12,714 bases of DNA from Pinisolibacter sp040275425 (GCA_040275425.1 JBEOKB010000101.1:1-12714); one strand, 5' to 3'; positions 1 to 6,515 are shown, numbered from the stretch's first letter. Numbers and translations: made by a program. Notes: a model not told the origin generated them from the sequence alone.

Positions 1-55
1 CTCCGAGGAGCGCTATCGCGCCATGTTCCGGGCCATGGACGCGGTGCTGCGCGAG
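1..55 (+). repeat. Exact 55-base copy of the phosphomannomutase 3' region (copy A)
   Basis: Bases 1-55 are identical to 2294-2348, which encode residues 471-488 of the phosphomannomutase. The match runs to the window edge on the left and stops abruptly at base 56 (C here, A in the other copy). The reading frame of the copied piece is the phosphomannomutase frame. It stays open through 56-178 and is in phase with the transaldolase ATG at 179, so no stop separates them. It is either the tail of a duplicated or truncated phosphomutase gene upstream, or an assembly-graph overlap at a contig end. The sequence alone cannot decide between these. Confidence 0.9.
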
Positions 56-168
56 CCGCCGCCGTGGATCGTGTCCGCCCCCGCGCCGGACCATCGAGTG
101 CGCGCCCACGCGCCCGCCGACGTCCGCGCGACGTCGATTCGCCGTCCGGCCACCTTCGGCCCTCATCT

Positions 169-172
169 GGAG
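169..172 (+). promoter_or_regulatory. Ribosome binding site of the transaldolase
   Basis: GGAG lies 6 bases before the ATG at 179. It fixes that ATG as the start, against the longer open frame that begins in the edge repeat at base 23. Confidence 0.7.
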
Positions 173-178
173 CACGCG

Positions 179-835
179 ATGAAGTTCTTCGTCGACACGG
201 CCGACGTGGCCGAGATCCGCGACCTGGCCCGGACCGGTCTCGTCGACGGCGTCACCACCAACCCCTCGCTGGTGAGGAAGGCGGGACGGCCGTTCCGCGA
301 GGTGATCGCCGAAATCTGCGCCCTGGTGCCCGGTCCGGTTTCGGCCGAGGTGGTCGCGCTCGACGCCGACGGCATGATCCGCGAAGGCGTCAGCCTCGCC
401 GAGATCGCCGCCAACGTGGTGATCAAGCTGCCGATGACCTGGGACGGCCTGATCGCCTGTCGCGCCCTCACCGAGCGCGGCCTCAAGACCAACGTCACGC
501 TCTGCTTCAACGCCAACCAGGCCCTGCTCGCCGCCAAGGCCGGCGCCACCTTCGTCTCGCCCTTCGTCGGCCGCCTCGACGACGTCGGCCTCGACGGCAT
601 GGAACTGATCGGCGAGATCCGCGCCATCTACGACAACTACGACGCGCTCCTGACCGAAGTGCTGGCCGCCTCCATTCGGACACCGAACCACGTCAAACTG
701 GCTGCTCTCGCCGGTGCCGACGTCGCCACCGTGCCGCCGAGCGTGCTCCAGGGCCTCGTCGCCCACCCCCTGACCGTCAAGGGGATCGATCAGTTCATGA
801 AGGACTGGGCCGCGACCGGCCAGACCATTATCTGA
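179..835 (+). CDS. tal: Transaldolase, TalC / fructose-6-phosphate aldolase family
   Basis: This 218-residue protein has the usual length of the small TalC/FSA/MipB family, cytosolic class I aldolase-fold enzymes. The N-terminus MKFFVDTAD and the signature DGVTTNPSL (23-31) are typical. The Schiff-base lysine is K83 in VVIKLPMT. NVTLCFNANQALLA (105-118) and SPFVGRLDD (127-135) line the active site. In E. coli FsaA the residue 46 after the lysine is Tyr131, which gives fructose-6-phosphate aldolase activity; here the equivalent residue is Phe129, as in true transaldolases. I therefore infer transaldolase activity (EC 2.2.1.2), moving a dihydroxyacetone unit in the non-oxidative pentose phosphate pathway. 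The start is set by GGAG six bases upstream. The frame is open further upstream into the edge repeat, but those residues (PPPWIVSAPAP and on) look like untranslated leader. The phosphomutase gene follows after 49 bases, probably in one transcript. Confidence 0.93.
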   Translation: MKFFVDTADVAEIRDLARTGLVDGVTTNPSLVRKAGRPFREVIAEICALVPGPVSAEVVALDADGMIREGVSLAEIAANVVIKLPMTWDGLIACRALTERGLKTNVTLCFNANQALLAAKAGATFVSPFVGRLDDVGLDGMELIGEIRAIYDNYDALLTEVLAASIRTPNHVKLAALAGADVATVPPSVLQGLVAHPLTVKGIDQFMKDWAATGQTII

Positions 836-884
836 TCCCCCGCCCGTTCCCCGCCGCCCGCCGCGCCACCGAGGATATCGCCCC

Positions 885-2384
885 ATGTTCCCGACGCCGA
901 AACAGCTCCTGCTGCCCAACACCTACGAGTTCGAGGCCGGCCCGATGGTCAAGGTCACGGGCTTCCGCGAATACGATGCCCGCTGGTTGTTCGGCAAGGA
1001 GATCAACCTGATGGGCATCCAGGCCCTCGGCATGGGCCTGGGCACGCTGCTCGCCGAGCGCGGCGTGAAGCGCGAGATCGTCGTCGGTCACGACTACCGC
1101 TCCTATTCCGCCTCGATCAAGCTGGCGCTCGTCACCGGCCTGATGGCGGCGGGCTGCAGGGTCCACGACATCGGTCTGGCCATCACCCCGATGGCCTATT
1201 TCGCCCAGTTCGAGCTCGACGTGCCCGCAGTGGCCATGGTCACCGCCTCGCACAACGAGAACGGCTGGACCGGCGTCAAGATGGGCTGCGACCGGCCGCT
1301 GACCTTCGGCCCCGACGAGATGACCCGCCTCAAGGAGATCGTCCTCTCCGCGCAGTTCGATCTCGTCGGCGGCGGCTCCTACGTCTTCGTCGAGAACTTC
1401 CCCGATCGCTACGTCGCCGATCTCACCACCCGACCCAGGCTGAACAAGCGCCTCAAGGTCGTCGCCGCCTGCGGCAACGGCACCGCCGGCGCCTTCGCCG
1501 AAAAGCTGCTCGCCGCGCTCGGCGCCGAGGTCATCCCGCTCGACACCAAGCTCGACTACACCTTCCCGCGCTACAATCCGAACCCCGAGGACATGGAGAT
1601 GCTCCATGCCATCCGCGACGAGGTACTGAGGACCGGCGCCGACGTCGGCCTCGGCTTCGACGGCGACGGCGACCGCTGCGGCGTCATCGACGACGAGGGC
1701 GAGGAGATCTTCGCCGACAAGGTCGGCGTCATGCTCGCCCGCGATCTGGCCGAGGTCTTCCCGAAGCCGACCTTCGTCGTCGACGTCAAGTCGACCGGCC
1801 TCTACCACTCCGACCCCGAGCTGCGGCGCCTCGGCGTCACCACCGACTACTGGAAGACCGGCCACAGCTACATCAAGCGCCGCGTCAACCAGCTCGGCGC
1901 CCTCGCCGGTTTCGAGAAGTCCGGCCACTACTTCTTCAACGCCCCGATCGGCCGCGGCTACGACGACGGCTTCGTCTCCGCCATCGCCATCCTCGACATG
2001 CTCGATCGCAACCCCGATCGCAGAATGTCCGACCTGAAGAACGCCCTGCCCAAGACCTGGTCGAGCCCGACCATGTCGCCCCACTGCGACGACGAGATCA
2101 AATACGGCGTCTGCGACAAGGTCATCGCCCGGCTGCTGGCGATGAGGGAGAAGGGCGAGACGCTGGCCGGTCACGCCATCGTCGACGTCAACACCGTCAA
2201 CGGCATTCGCGTCACCACCGCCGACGGCACCTGGGGCCTGATCCGCGTCTCCTCCAACAAGCCGGAACTGGTCGTGGTGATCGAGAGCCCGGTCTCCGAG
2301 GAGCGCTATCGCGCCATGTTCCGGGCCATGGACGCGGTGCTGCGCGAGAACCCGGAAGTCGGCGCCTACAATCAGACCATCTGA
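885..2384 (+). CDS. Phosphomannomutase / phosphoglucomutase
   Basis: A 499-residue alpha-D-phosphohexomutase with the four family domains in order. It interconverts mannose-6-P and mannose-1-P (often glucose phosphates too) through a phosphoserine, feeding GDP-mannose and polysaccharide synthesis in the cytosol. The phosphoserine loop TASHNENGWTGVKMG has catalytic Ser122. The metal loop GFDGDGDR supplies Asp259, Asp261 and Asp263. EKSGH (344-348) is the sugar-binding loop. The C-terminal domain has NTVNGIRV (436-443) and the phosphate-binding loop RVSSNKPEL (454-462). The family (ManB/AlgC/Pmm) is clear; sugar preference cannot be read from sequence. GAGGA (871-875) lies 9 bases before the ATG. 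It is likely co-transcribed with the transaldolase. A 55-base piece near its 3' end recurs exactly at the window start. Confidence 0.93.
   Translation: MFPTPKQLLLPNTYEFEAGPMVKVTGFREYDARWLFGKEINLMGIQALGMGLGTLLAERGVKREIVVGHDYRSYSASIKLALVTGLMAAGCRVHDIGLAITPMAYFAQFELDVPAVAMVTASHNENGWTGVKMGCDRPLTFGPDEMTRLKEIVLSAQFDLVGGGSYVFVENFPDRYVADLTTRPRLNKRLKVVAACGNGTAGAFAEKLLAALGAEVIPLDTKLDYTFPRYNPNPEDMEMLHAIRDEVLRTGADVGLGFDGDGDRCGVIDDEGEEIFADKVGVMLARDLAEVFPKPTFVVDVKSTGLYHSDPELRRLGVTTDYWKTGHSYIKRRVNQLGALAGFEKSGHYFFNAPIGRGYDDGFVSAIAILDMLDRNPDRRMSDLKNALPKTWSSPTMSPHCDDEIKYGVCDKVIARLLAMREKGETLAGHAIVDVNTVNGIRVTTADGTWGLIRVSSNKPELVVVIESPVSEERYRAMFRAMDAVLRENPEVGAYNQTI
2294..2348 (+). repeat. Exact 55-base repeat (copy B, inside the phosphomannomutase gene)
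   Basis: This is the internal copy of the direct repeat at 1-55. Here it sits in an intact gene and encodes residues 471-488 of the C-terminal domain, so this copy is in its native setting. Confidence 0.9.
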
Positions 2385-2408
2385 TCGCCCGACGGCGACG
2401 GTCACGCT

Positions 2409-2443
2409 CCCCTCGCGGCCGCCCGCGCGGGGGGCGTTGCTTT
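2409..2443 (+). terminator. Possible terminator after the phosphomannomutase
   Basis: CCCCTCGCG (2409-2417) pairs with CGCGCGGGG (2424-2432) over 8 of 9 positions around a 6-base loop, and GGCGTTGCTTT follows. The T tract is short and broken, so intrinsic termination may be weak. The position, 25 bases after the stop, fits the end of the tal-phosphomutase transcript. Confidence 0.45.
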
Positions 2444-2518
2444 GTGCGGGCGAGAGCGCTACCAAGCAGCCCGCCGCTCGATGTCCGGGCGGCCCGCGCG
2501 ACGACATCGGGAAGAGCC

Positions 2519-2830
2519 ATGACCAAGAAGCCCGCCGCCGAAAAGGCCGACCGCATTCTCGGCTTCTGCTGGTTCCGCCGCGAGGACTACGACCGCGCCC
2601 GCTCGCTGATGGCCGATCCCGAGATCCTGTTCGACACCTGGGAGGAGTGGTTCACCGCCGCCCGCAAGATCGAACGCGAAGTGACCGAGCGCGGCGAGAA
2701 GGTCGTGCGCATCCGCTTCGACCTCGCCGCCTTCATGCTGTGGTGCGTCGGCCACGATCGCCTGCCCGACGAGAAGGCGCGCGCCGCCTGGGCCGCCGAC
2801 GCCGCCAAGCGGAAGTTCGGCCACCGCTGA
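2519..2830 (+). CDS. Small conserved-looking protein of unknown function
   Basis: I do not recognise this 103-residue protein. It has no signal peptide, membrane segment or metal motif. It looks soluble and mixed alpha/beta: a lysine-rich start, RILGFCWFRREDY (12-24), an acidic and aromatic stretch DTWEEWFTAARKIE (39-52), a beta-like KVVRIRFDLAAF (61-72), MLWCVGHDRL (73-82), then an alanine- and charge-rich helix to the end. Five tryptophans and two cysteines in 103 residues is a distinctive composition. The start is chosen at the ATG at 2519 because GGGAAGAG lies just before it (2509-2516); the frame is open 25 codons further up but has no better start. Normal codon use and the ribosome binding site argue for a real gene. 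It converges on the TusE/DsrC-like gene, with a hairpin between. Confidence 0.75.
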   Translation: MTKKPAAEKADRILGFCWFRREDYDRARSLMADPEILFDTWEEWFTAARKIEREVTERGEKVVRIRFDLAAFMLWCVGHDRLPDEKARAAWAADAAKRKFGHR

Positions 2831-2838
2831 GGAGAGGT

Positions 2839-2863
2839 CGATCGGGCCGATCCGGCCCGATCG
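2839..2863. terminator. Hairpin between convergent genes
   Basis: CGATCGGGCCG (2839-2849) is followed by a 3-base loop and its exact complement CGGCCCGATCG (2853-2863), an 11-base perfect stem. It sits between the stops of two convergent genes (2830 and 2877), so it could end transcription in both directions. Neither side has a T tract, so it may instead work with Rho or as a 3'-end stabiliser. Confidence 0.55.
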
Positions 2864-2876
2864 CGCGCGGCCCCGC

Positions 2877-3215
2877 TCAGTAGCCGCCCTTGCGCCGGCT
2901 CTCCGGCAGCCCGGCGATGCGCCCCGCCTGCTTGGAGGGGTCGAGCGGGAACAGATCGTAGAGCACGCGCTGCTCGACCTTCTCGCCCCACTTGTCGCTC
3001 ATCGCCTTCATGATGGTGCGCGTGTTCGGCTGGGTCTCACCGTTGTCGAAGTACTCTTCGCGCAAGTAGTTCATCACGTCCCAGTGGCGGGGCGTCAGCT
3101 CGATCGATTCGAGCGCGGCGATGTGCGCGGCGAGCGCCTCGCTCCACTCGGAGTGATCCTCGAGATAGCCGGAGGCGGTGGTGGCGATCGTCCGCCCTTC
3201 GAATTCGTAGGCCAT
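2877..3215 (-). CDS. TusE/DsrC-family protein lacking all cysteines
   Basis: A 112-residue protein that aligns along its whole length with the sulfur-relay protein TusE and with DsrC: an N-terminal FEGRTIATTASGYLED segment, the WSEALAAHIAALESIELTPRHWDV core (24-47), LREEYFDNG (51-59), then GEKVEQRVLYDLFP and KQAGRIAGLP (95-104). TusE carries one working cysteine at the penultimate position and DsrC has a second in KQACKIAGLP. Here the end reads ESRRKGGY, the second site is Gly98, and no cysteine exists anywhere in the protein. It cannot carry persulfide sulfur, so a tRNA 2-thiouridylation or sulfite reductase role is unlikely. Cysteine-free members of the family have been proposed to be regulatory (the RspA group, as I recall). 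AGGAA lies 5 bases before the ATG. An AT-rich palindrome lies about 95-120 bases upstream. Confidence 0.85.
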   Translation of the reverse strand: MAYEFEGRTIATTASGYLEDHSEWSEALAAHIAALESIELTPRHWDVMNYLREEYFDNGETQPNTRTIMKAMSDKWGEKVEQRVLYDLFPLDPSKQAGRIAGLPESRRKGGY

Positions 3216-3308
3216 GTCGTTTCCTCGCGACGCTTCTGGTTTCCCGGCTCGATCCCGCGCCCGAATCGGAGCCGTCGTCCCCCGCGCGAACCGCGCGGCG
3301 GGCGTTTC

Positions 3309-3334
3309 CCAATATTAGTGATTTTTCATATTGG
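3309..3334 (-). promoter_or_regulatory. AT-rich palindrome over a candidate promoter of the TusE/DsrC-like gene
   Basis: CCAATAT (3309-3315) and ATATTGG (3328-3334) form a perfect 7-base inverted repeat around a 12-base AT-rich spacer, an obvious island in GC-rich DNA. On the minus strand TTGCGC (3336-3341) and TAATAT (3312-3317) could be -35 and -10 boxes with an 18-base spacer, so a protein bound to the palindrome would cover the promoter. The start codon is about 90 bases downstream of the expected transcription start. Function is inferred; the regulator is not in view. Confidence 0.4.
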
Positions 3335-3355
3335 AGCGCAACCGCTCTCGCGCGC

Positions 3356-3394
3356 GCCGCCGCGATCTCTCCCGCCGCGGCGGTCGCGGGCGGC
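3356..3394 (-). terminator. GC-rich nested inverted repeats after the tyrA-type gene
   Basis: GCCGCCGCGA (3356-3365) pairs with TCGCGGGCGGC (3384-3394) with one bulge, enclosing the perfect palindrome CCGCCGCGGCGG (3372-3383). It lies 13 bases past the stop of the TyrA-type gene on the minus strand, where a terminator or processing hairpin would be expected. There is no T tract. Confidence 0.35.
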
Positions 3395-3406
3395 CGGGAC
3401 GAGACG

Positions 3407-4348
3407 TCACTTCTTCGGCGAACGGCCGAAGTCGGGGGCGGAGGTGTCCTGGCCCTGATCGAGGATCTCGCGCCGGATCTTGCGCGTGCGCGTGAACTGT
3501 TCGAACAGCGTCTCCCCGTCGCCGAAGCGCACCGCCCGCTGCAGCACGAACAGATCCTCGATGAACCGCCCGAGCATCTCCAACACCGCGTCGCGATTGT
3601 GCAGGAACACGTCGCGCCACATCGTCGGGTCCGACGCCGCGATGCGGGTGAAGTCACGGAAGCCGCCGGCCGAGAACTTGATCACCTCCGATTCCGCCAC
3701 CTTCTCGAGGTCCGCGGCGGTGCCGACGATGTTGTAGGCGATCAGATGCGGAATGTGCGAGGTGATCGCCAGCACCATGTCGTGGTGCTCCGGCGTCATC
3801 GTCTCGACCTTCGAGCCGATCGCCTTCCAGAAGGCGACGAGCTTCTCCACCGCCGCCTCGTCGGCGCCCGGCGGCGGCGTCACGATGCACCACTTGTTTT
3901 CGAACAGCTCGGCGAAGCCCGCGTCCGGCCCCGAATGCTCCGTGCCCGCCACCGGATGCGCCGGCACGAAGTGCACGCCCTCCGGCACGAACGGCGCCAT
4001 CTGCCGGACCACGTCGGCCTTGACCGAGCCGACGTCGGAGAGGATCGCCCCCTTCGCCAGATGCGGCGCGATTGCCTCCGCCACCACGCCCGACGAGCCG
4101 ACCGGCACCGACACGATCACGAGATCGGCACCCTCGACTGCCCGTCCGGCGTCGAGCTCGTAGACGTCGCCGAGCCCGAGCTCACGCGCCCGCTCGAGCG
4201 TTTCCGCCCGCCGCGTCGACACCACGACCTCCCCGACCAGCCCCTGCGCCCGCGCCGCCCGGGCGATCGACGAGCCGATCAGTCCGATGCCGATCAGCGT
4301 GAGCCGGCGAAACATCGGCTTCCCCGGCTCGAGATCCTGCCCGTCCAT
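3407..4348 (-). CDS. tyrA: Prephenate/arogenate dehydrogenase (cyclohexadienyl dehydrogenase)
   Basis: A 313-residue TyrA-family enzyme that oxidatively decarboxylates prephenate (to 4-hydroxyphenylpyruvate) or arogenate (to tyrosine) with NAD(P). The N-terminal Rossmann domain opens with LTLIGIGLIGSS; the GxGxxG loop is residues 20-25. SDVGSVK (104-110) and AHPVAGTEHSG (130-140) follow, with His131 the expected catalytic histidine. The helical C-terminal domain has SHIPH (197-201) and GGFRDFTRIAASDP (228-241), which contact substrate. There is no fused chorismate mutase or ACT domain, as in the TyrC type of alphaproteobacteria. The start at 4348 lies 4 bases after the hisC stop, so the two are probably translationally coupled; AGGGG in the end of hisC serves as binding site. 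A second ATG at 4315 (residue 12), preceded by GGGGAAG, is a possible alternative. It is last in the operon. Confidence 0.92.
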   Translation of the reverse strand: MDGQDLEPGKPMFRRLTLIGIGLIGSSIARAARAQGLVGEVVVSTRRAETLERARELGLGDVYELDAGRAVEGADLVIVSVPVGSSGVVAEAIAPHLAKGAILSDVGSVKADVVRQMAPFVPEGVHFVPAHPVAGTEHSGPDAGFAELFENKWCIVTPPPGADEAAVEKLVAFWKAIGSKVETMTPEHHDMVLAITSHIPHLIAYNIVGTAADLEKVAESEVIKFSAGGFRDFTRIAASDPTMWRDVFLHNRDAVLEMLGRFIEDLFVLQRAVRFGDGETLFEQFTRTRKIRREILDQGQDTSAPDFGRSPKK

Positions 4349-4352
4349 CGCC

Positions 4353-5465
4353 TCACCCCTTCATGAAGGCGGTGAGCGCGGCGATCGCCGTCTCGTTCGC
4401 CTCGGCCGAGCCGATCGTCATCCGCAGCGACCCCGGCAGCCCGTAGGCCTCCATCCGCCGCACCACCACGCCGCGCGACTGCAGGAACGCGTCCGCGTCC
4501 GGCGCCCGCTTGCCCGGCACGTCGGGGAAGCCGATCAGCACGAAGTTGCCGACCGACGGCGCCACCGTGAGCCCGAGCGCCTCGAGCGCGCTCGTCACCT
4601 TCGGCAGCCACACCTCGTTGTGATCGGCCGCCGCGCCCTGGTGCTCGCGATCCTCGATTGCCGCGACACCGGCCGCCAGCGCCGCGGAATTGATGTTGAA
4701 CGGCCCGCGGATGCGGTTGATCGCGTCGACCACGTGATCGGGCCCGTACATCCAGCCGAGCCTGAGACCGGCGAGCCCGTGGATCTTCGAGAAGGTCCGG
4801 GTCATCACCACGTTGTCGGAGGTCGAGACCAGCTCGATTCCGCTCTCGTAGTCGTTGCGCCGGACGTACTCGGCATAGGCCGCGTCGATCACCAGCAGCA
4901 CGTCCTTGGGCAGGCCCGCGTGCAGCCGCTTGACCTCGTCGAACGGAATGTAGGTACCGGTCGGATTGTTCGGATTGGCCAGGAACACGATCCTGGTCTT
5001 CGGCGTCACCGCCGCCAGCATGGCGTCGACGTCGGTGGTCAGGTTCGTCTCCGGCGCCACCACGCAGGTGCCGCCCGCCGCCTTGATCGCGATCGGATAG
5101 ACCAGGAACCCGTACTGCGAGTAGAGCCCCTCGTCACCCGGCCCGACATAGGCGAGCGTCAGGAGATGCAGCAGATCGTCCGAGCCGTTGCCGCACACGA
5201 TCCGCTCCGGCGAGAGGCCGTAGACCCGGCCGATCGCCTCGCGCAGGTCGATCGCCGACCCGTCCGGATAGAGCTCGAGCGACGCCCCGACCCGACCGAA
5301 GGCCTCGATCGCCTTCGGGCTCGCCCCGAGCGGCGTCTCGTTGGAGGAGAGCTTGTAGAGCTTGGTGCCGCCGGTCGCCTTGGACTTGCCCGGCACGTAG
5401 GCGGCGATGTCGAGAACGCCGGCGCGAGGGGTGGGGCGCTGCGGGCGGAGGGAAGCGGTGGTCAT
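4353..5465 (-). CDS. hisC: Histidinol-phosphate / aromatic amino acid aminotransferase
   Basis: A 370-residue fold-type I PLP aminotransferase of the HisC group. Visible landmarks are KLSSNETPLGASP (38-50), YPDGSA (66-71), CGNGSDDLL (91-99) that holds the cofactor phosphate, NPNNPTG (164-170), DAAYAEY (194-200), and the PLP lysine K227 in RTFSKIHGLAGLRLGW. Arg348 in LRMTIG should bind the substrate carboxylate. HisC proteins act on imidazole acetol phosphate in histidine synthesis, but several also transaminate aromatic substrates. In Zymomonas the homologue is co-transcribed with tyrC and has both activities. Its place here, between chorismate mutase and the TyrA-type gene, suggests it supplies the Tyr/Phe transamination step; a histidine role is not excluded. 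The start is the ATG at 5465, with only a weak upstream GAGA and a 67-base gap from the gene before. Confidence 0.92.
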   Translation of the reverse strand: MTTASLRPQRPTPRAGVLDIAAYVPGKSKATGGTKLYKLSSNETPLGASPKAIEAFGRVGASLELYPDGSAIDLREAIGRVYGLSPERIVCGNGSDDLLHLLTLAYVGPGDEGLYSQYGFLVYPIAIKAAGGTCVVAPETNLTTDVDAMLAAVTPKTRIVFLANPNNPTGTYIPFDEVKRLHAGLPKDVLLVIDAAYAEYVRRNDYESGIELVSTSDNVVMTRTFSKIHGLAGLRLGWMYGPDHVVDAINRIRGPFNINSAALAAGVAAIEDREHQGAAADHNEVWLPKVTSALEALGLTVAPSVGNFVLIGFPDVPGKRAPDADAFLQSRGVVVRRMEAYGLPGSLRMTIGSAEANETAIAALTAFMKG

Positions 5466-5532
5466 GGCGATGTCTCTCGTCGAGAGGAAATGAGAAGGGC
5501 TCGAACGCTTCGGCCGAGACGCGAGCGGGCCG

Positions 5533-6387
5533 TCAGGCCGCCGAACCCGCGCCCGGCCCGGCGTGTCGGATCGGCGCCGGATAACCGCCGACGAGCTGAG
5601 CGTCGCGCGCCTCGCAGCCCCCGGCCGCCAGCGCCGCGATCACCGCCGCCGTGTCGGTCGCGCTCGGCGCCGCCACCAGCAGTTCGACCCGCGCGCCGTC
5701 GTCGTGACGCGCCACCAGCTCGAACCCTGCCGCCTCCAGCGCCTCGCTCGGATCGCGGTCGCCCACCCCGGTGAAGGCGTGGATCGACCACTCCGGCCCG
5801 TCCACCTCCGAAATCGGATTGGAGACGATCAGCGCCGGCAGATCGGCGACGCGGCCCTCGAACTGGATGTAGGGCAGGCGCGCGATGATGCGCGGGCCGT
5901 CGCCGCCGAGCCGCTTCCACCACGCCCCGACCCAGGAGGGCTGCGACTGGCGCACGATGCCGAGATCCGACACCGACCGCGCCACCGCGTCGATCACCTC
6001 CTCGGGCCCGGCGACCAGATGCGCCGGCACGGTGAAGCCGAAGTAGAAGCGCGCGAGATCGCGCATGGCCACCGGATCGCGTCCGCCGTCCATGTAGACC
6101 TCGTAGTGGGCCTGCAGGAAGGTGAAGGTCGAGACGATCTCGCGCCAGATGTGCTCGACCGTCACGATCGGCAGGATGCCGCGATGGCGCGTCACCAGCC
6201 GCCGCATCATGTCGGCCTCGCGCGCCGGCCGGAACGCCGCGCCCGACACCGCCGTGCCCTTGACCTTGATCAGTTCGTCGATGATCGCCGAGCGCGCCAC
6301 CAGCAGGCGGTGGATCTCCTCGTCGATCCGATCGATTTCCCCGCGCAGCCCCGCGAGCCGCCGGGCCGGATCGATGGTCTCGCTCAT
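5533..6387 (-). CDS. Chorismate mutase (AroQ class) with long C-terminal extension
   Basis: A 284-residue protein. Residues about 8-95 are an AroQ-type all-helical chorismate mutase, which turns chorismate into prephenate. Residues matching the E. coli active site are visible: Arg15 in LRGEIDRID, Arg32 in LLVARSAIIDEL, Lys43 in KVKG, Arg56-Glu57 in PAREAD, and Gln92 at the end of the last helix. The remaining 190 residues do not match a simple mutase. WVGAWWKRLGGDGPRIIARLP and ALIVSNP have a vague resemblance to a prephenate dehydratase or ACT-like region, but I see no intact dehydratase signature, so this is a guess. Alphaproteobacterial chorismate mutases of about 280-290 residues in this gene order are familiar. 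It heads the operon with hisC and the TyrA-type gene and feeds prephenate to the latter. A good -35/-10 pair lies at 6450-6478. Confidence 0.88.
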   Translation of the reverse strand: MSETIDPARRLAGLRGEIDRIDEEIHRLLVARSAIIDELIKVKGTAVSGAAFRPAREADMMRRLVTRHRGILPIVTVEHIWREIVSTFTFLQAHYEVYMDGGRDPVAMRDLARFYFGFTVPAHLVAGPEEVIDAVARSVSDLGIVRQSQPSWVGAWWKRLGGDGPRIIARLPYIQFEGRVADLPALIVSNPISEVDGPEWSIHAFTGVGDRDPSEALEAAGFELVARHDDGARVELLVAAPSATDTAAVIAALAAGGCEARDAQLVGGYPAPIRHAGPGAGSAA

Positions 6388-6449
6388 GGAGACGCCCCAC
6401 TGGTTCGAAACGCCGCCGGAAGACGCGCGCGTCTGCCGGATTGGCGCCC

Positions 6450-6478
6450 TTCATAGGGGGCGTCGAGACCGAAATCAA
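6450..6478 (-). promoter_or_regulatory. Candidate promoter of the aromatic amino acid operon
   Basis: On the minus strand TTGATT (6473-6478) and TATGAA (6450-6455) are separated by exactly 17 bases, each matching 4 of 6 consensus positions. The expected transcript start is near 6443, giving a leader of about 56 bases before the chorismate mutase ATG. I see no attenuator-like leader peptide. Confidence 0.5.
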
Positions 6479-6486
6479 AGAAAACA

Positions 6487-6515
6487 TTGACAGACGAACC
6501 GCCTCTCCGCATCCC
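6487..6515 (+). promoter_or_regulatory. Candidate promoter of metX
   Basis: TTGACA (6487-6492) is a perfect -35 consensus, 8 bases from the divergent -35 of the aromatic operon. The -10 position 17 bases on (CATCCC, 6510-6515) is poor, so the promoter may need an activator. Transcription would begin near 6522, before the metX ATG at 6547. The same TTG can be read as a start codon in the metX frame, but it has no ribosome binding site. Confidence 0.4.

Noticed and set aside
23..178. N-terminal extension of the transaldolase from the ATG at base 23
   Set aside because: The family begins at MKFFVDTAD, GGAG precedes the ATG at 179, and the extra residues come from the 55-base repeat plus leader-like sequence. 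A real fusion remains possible only if sequence upstream of base 1 supports it.
828..2507. A 559-codon minus-strand open frame antisense to the phosphomannomutase
   Set aside because: The plus strand carries a complete phosphohexomutase; the antisense translation is rich in G, V, A and D and matches no family I know.
5474..5486. Palindrome CTCTCGTCGAGAG before hisC
   Set aside because: It has six pairs with a single-base centre and cannot fold as a hairpin of that size; it is short enough to be chance in a 67-base gap.
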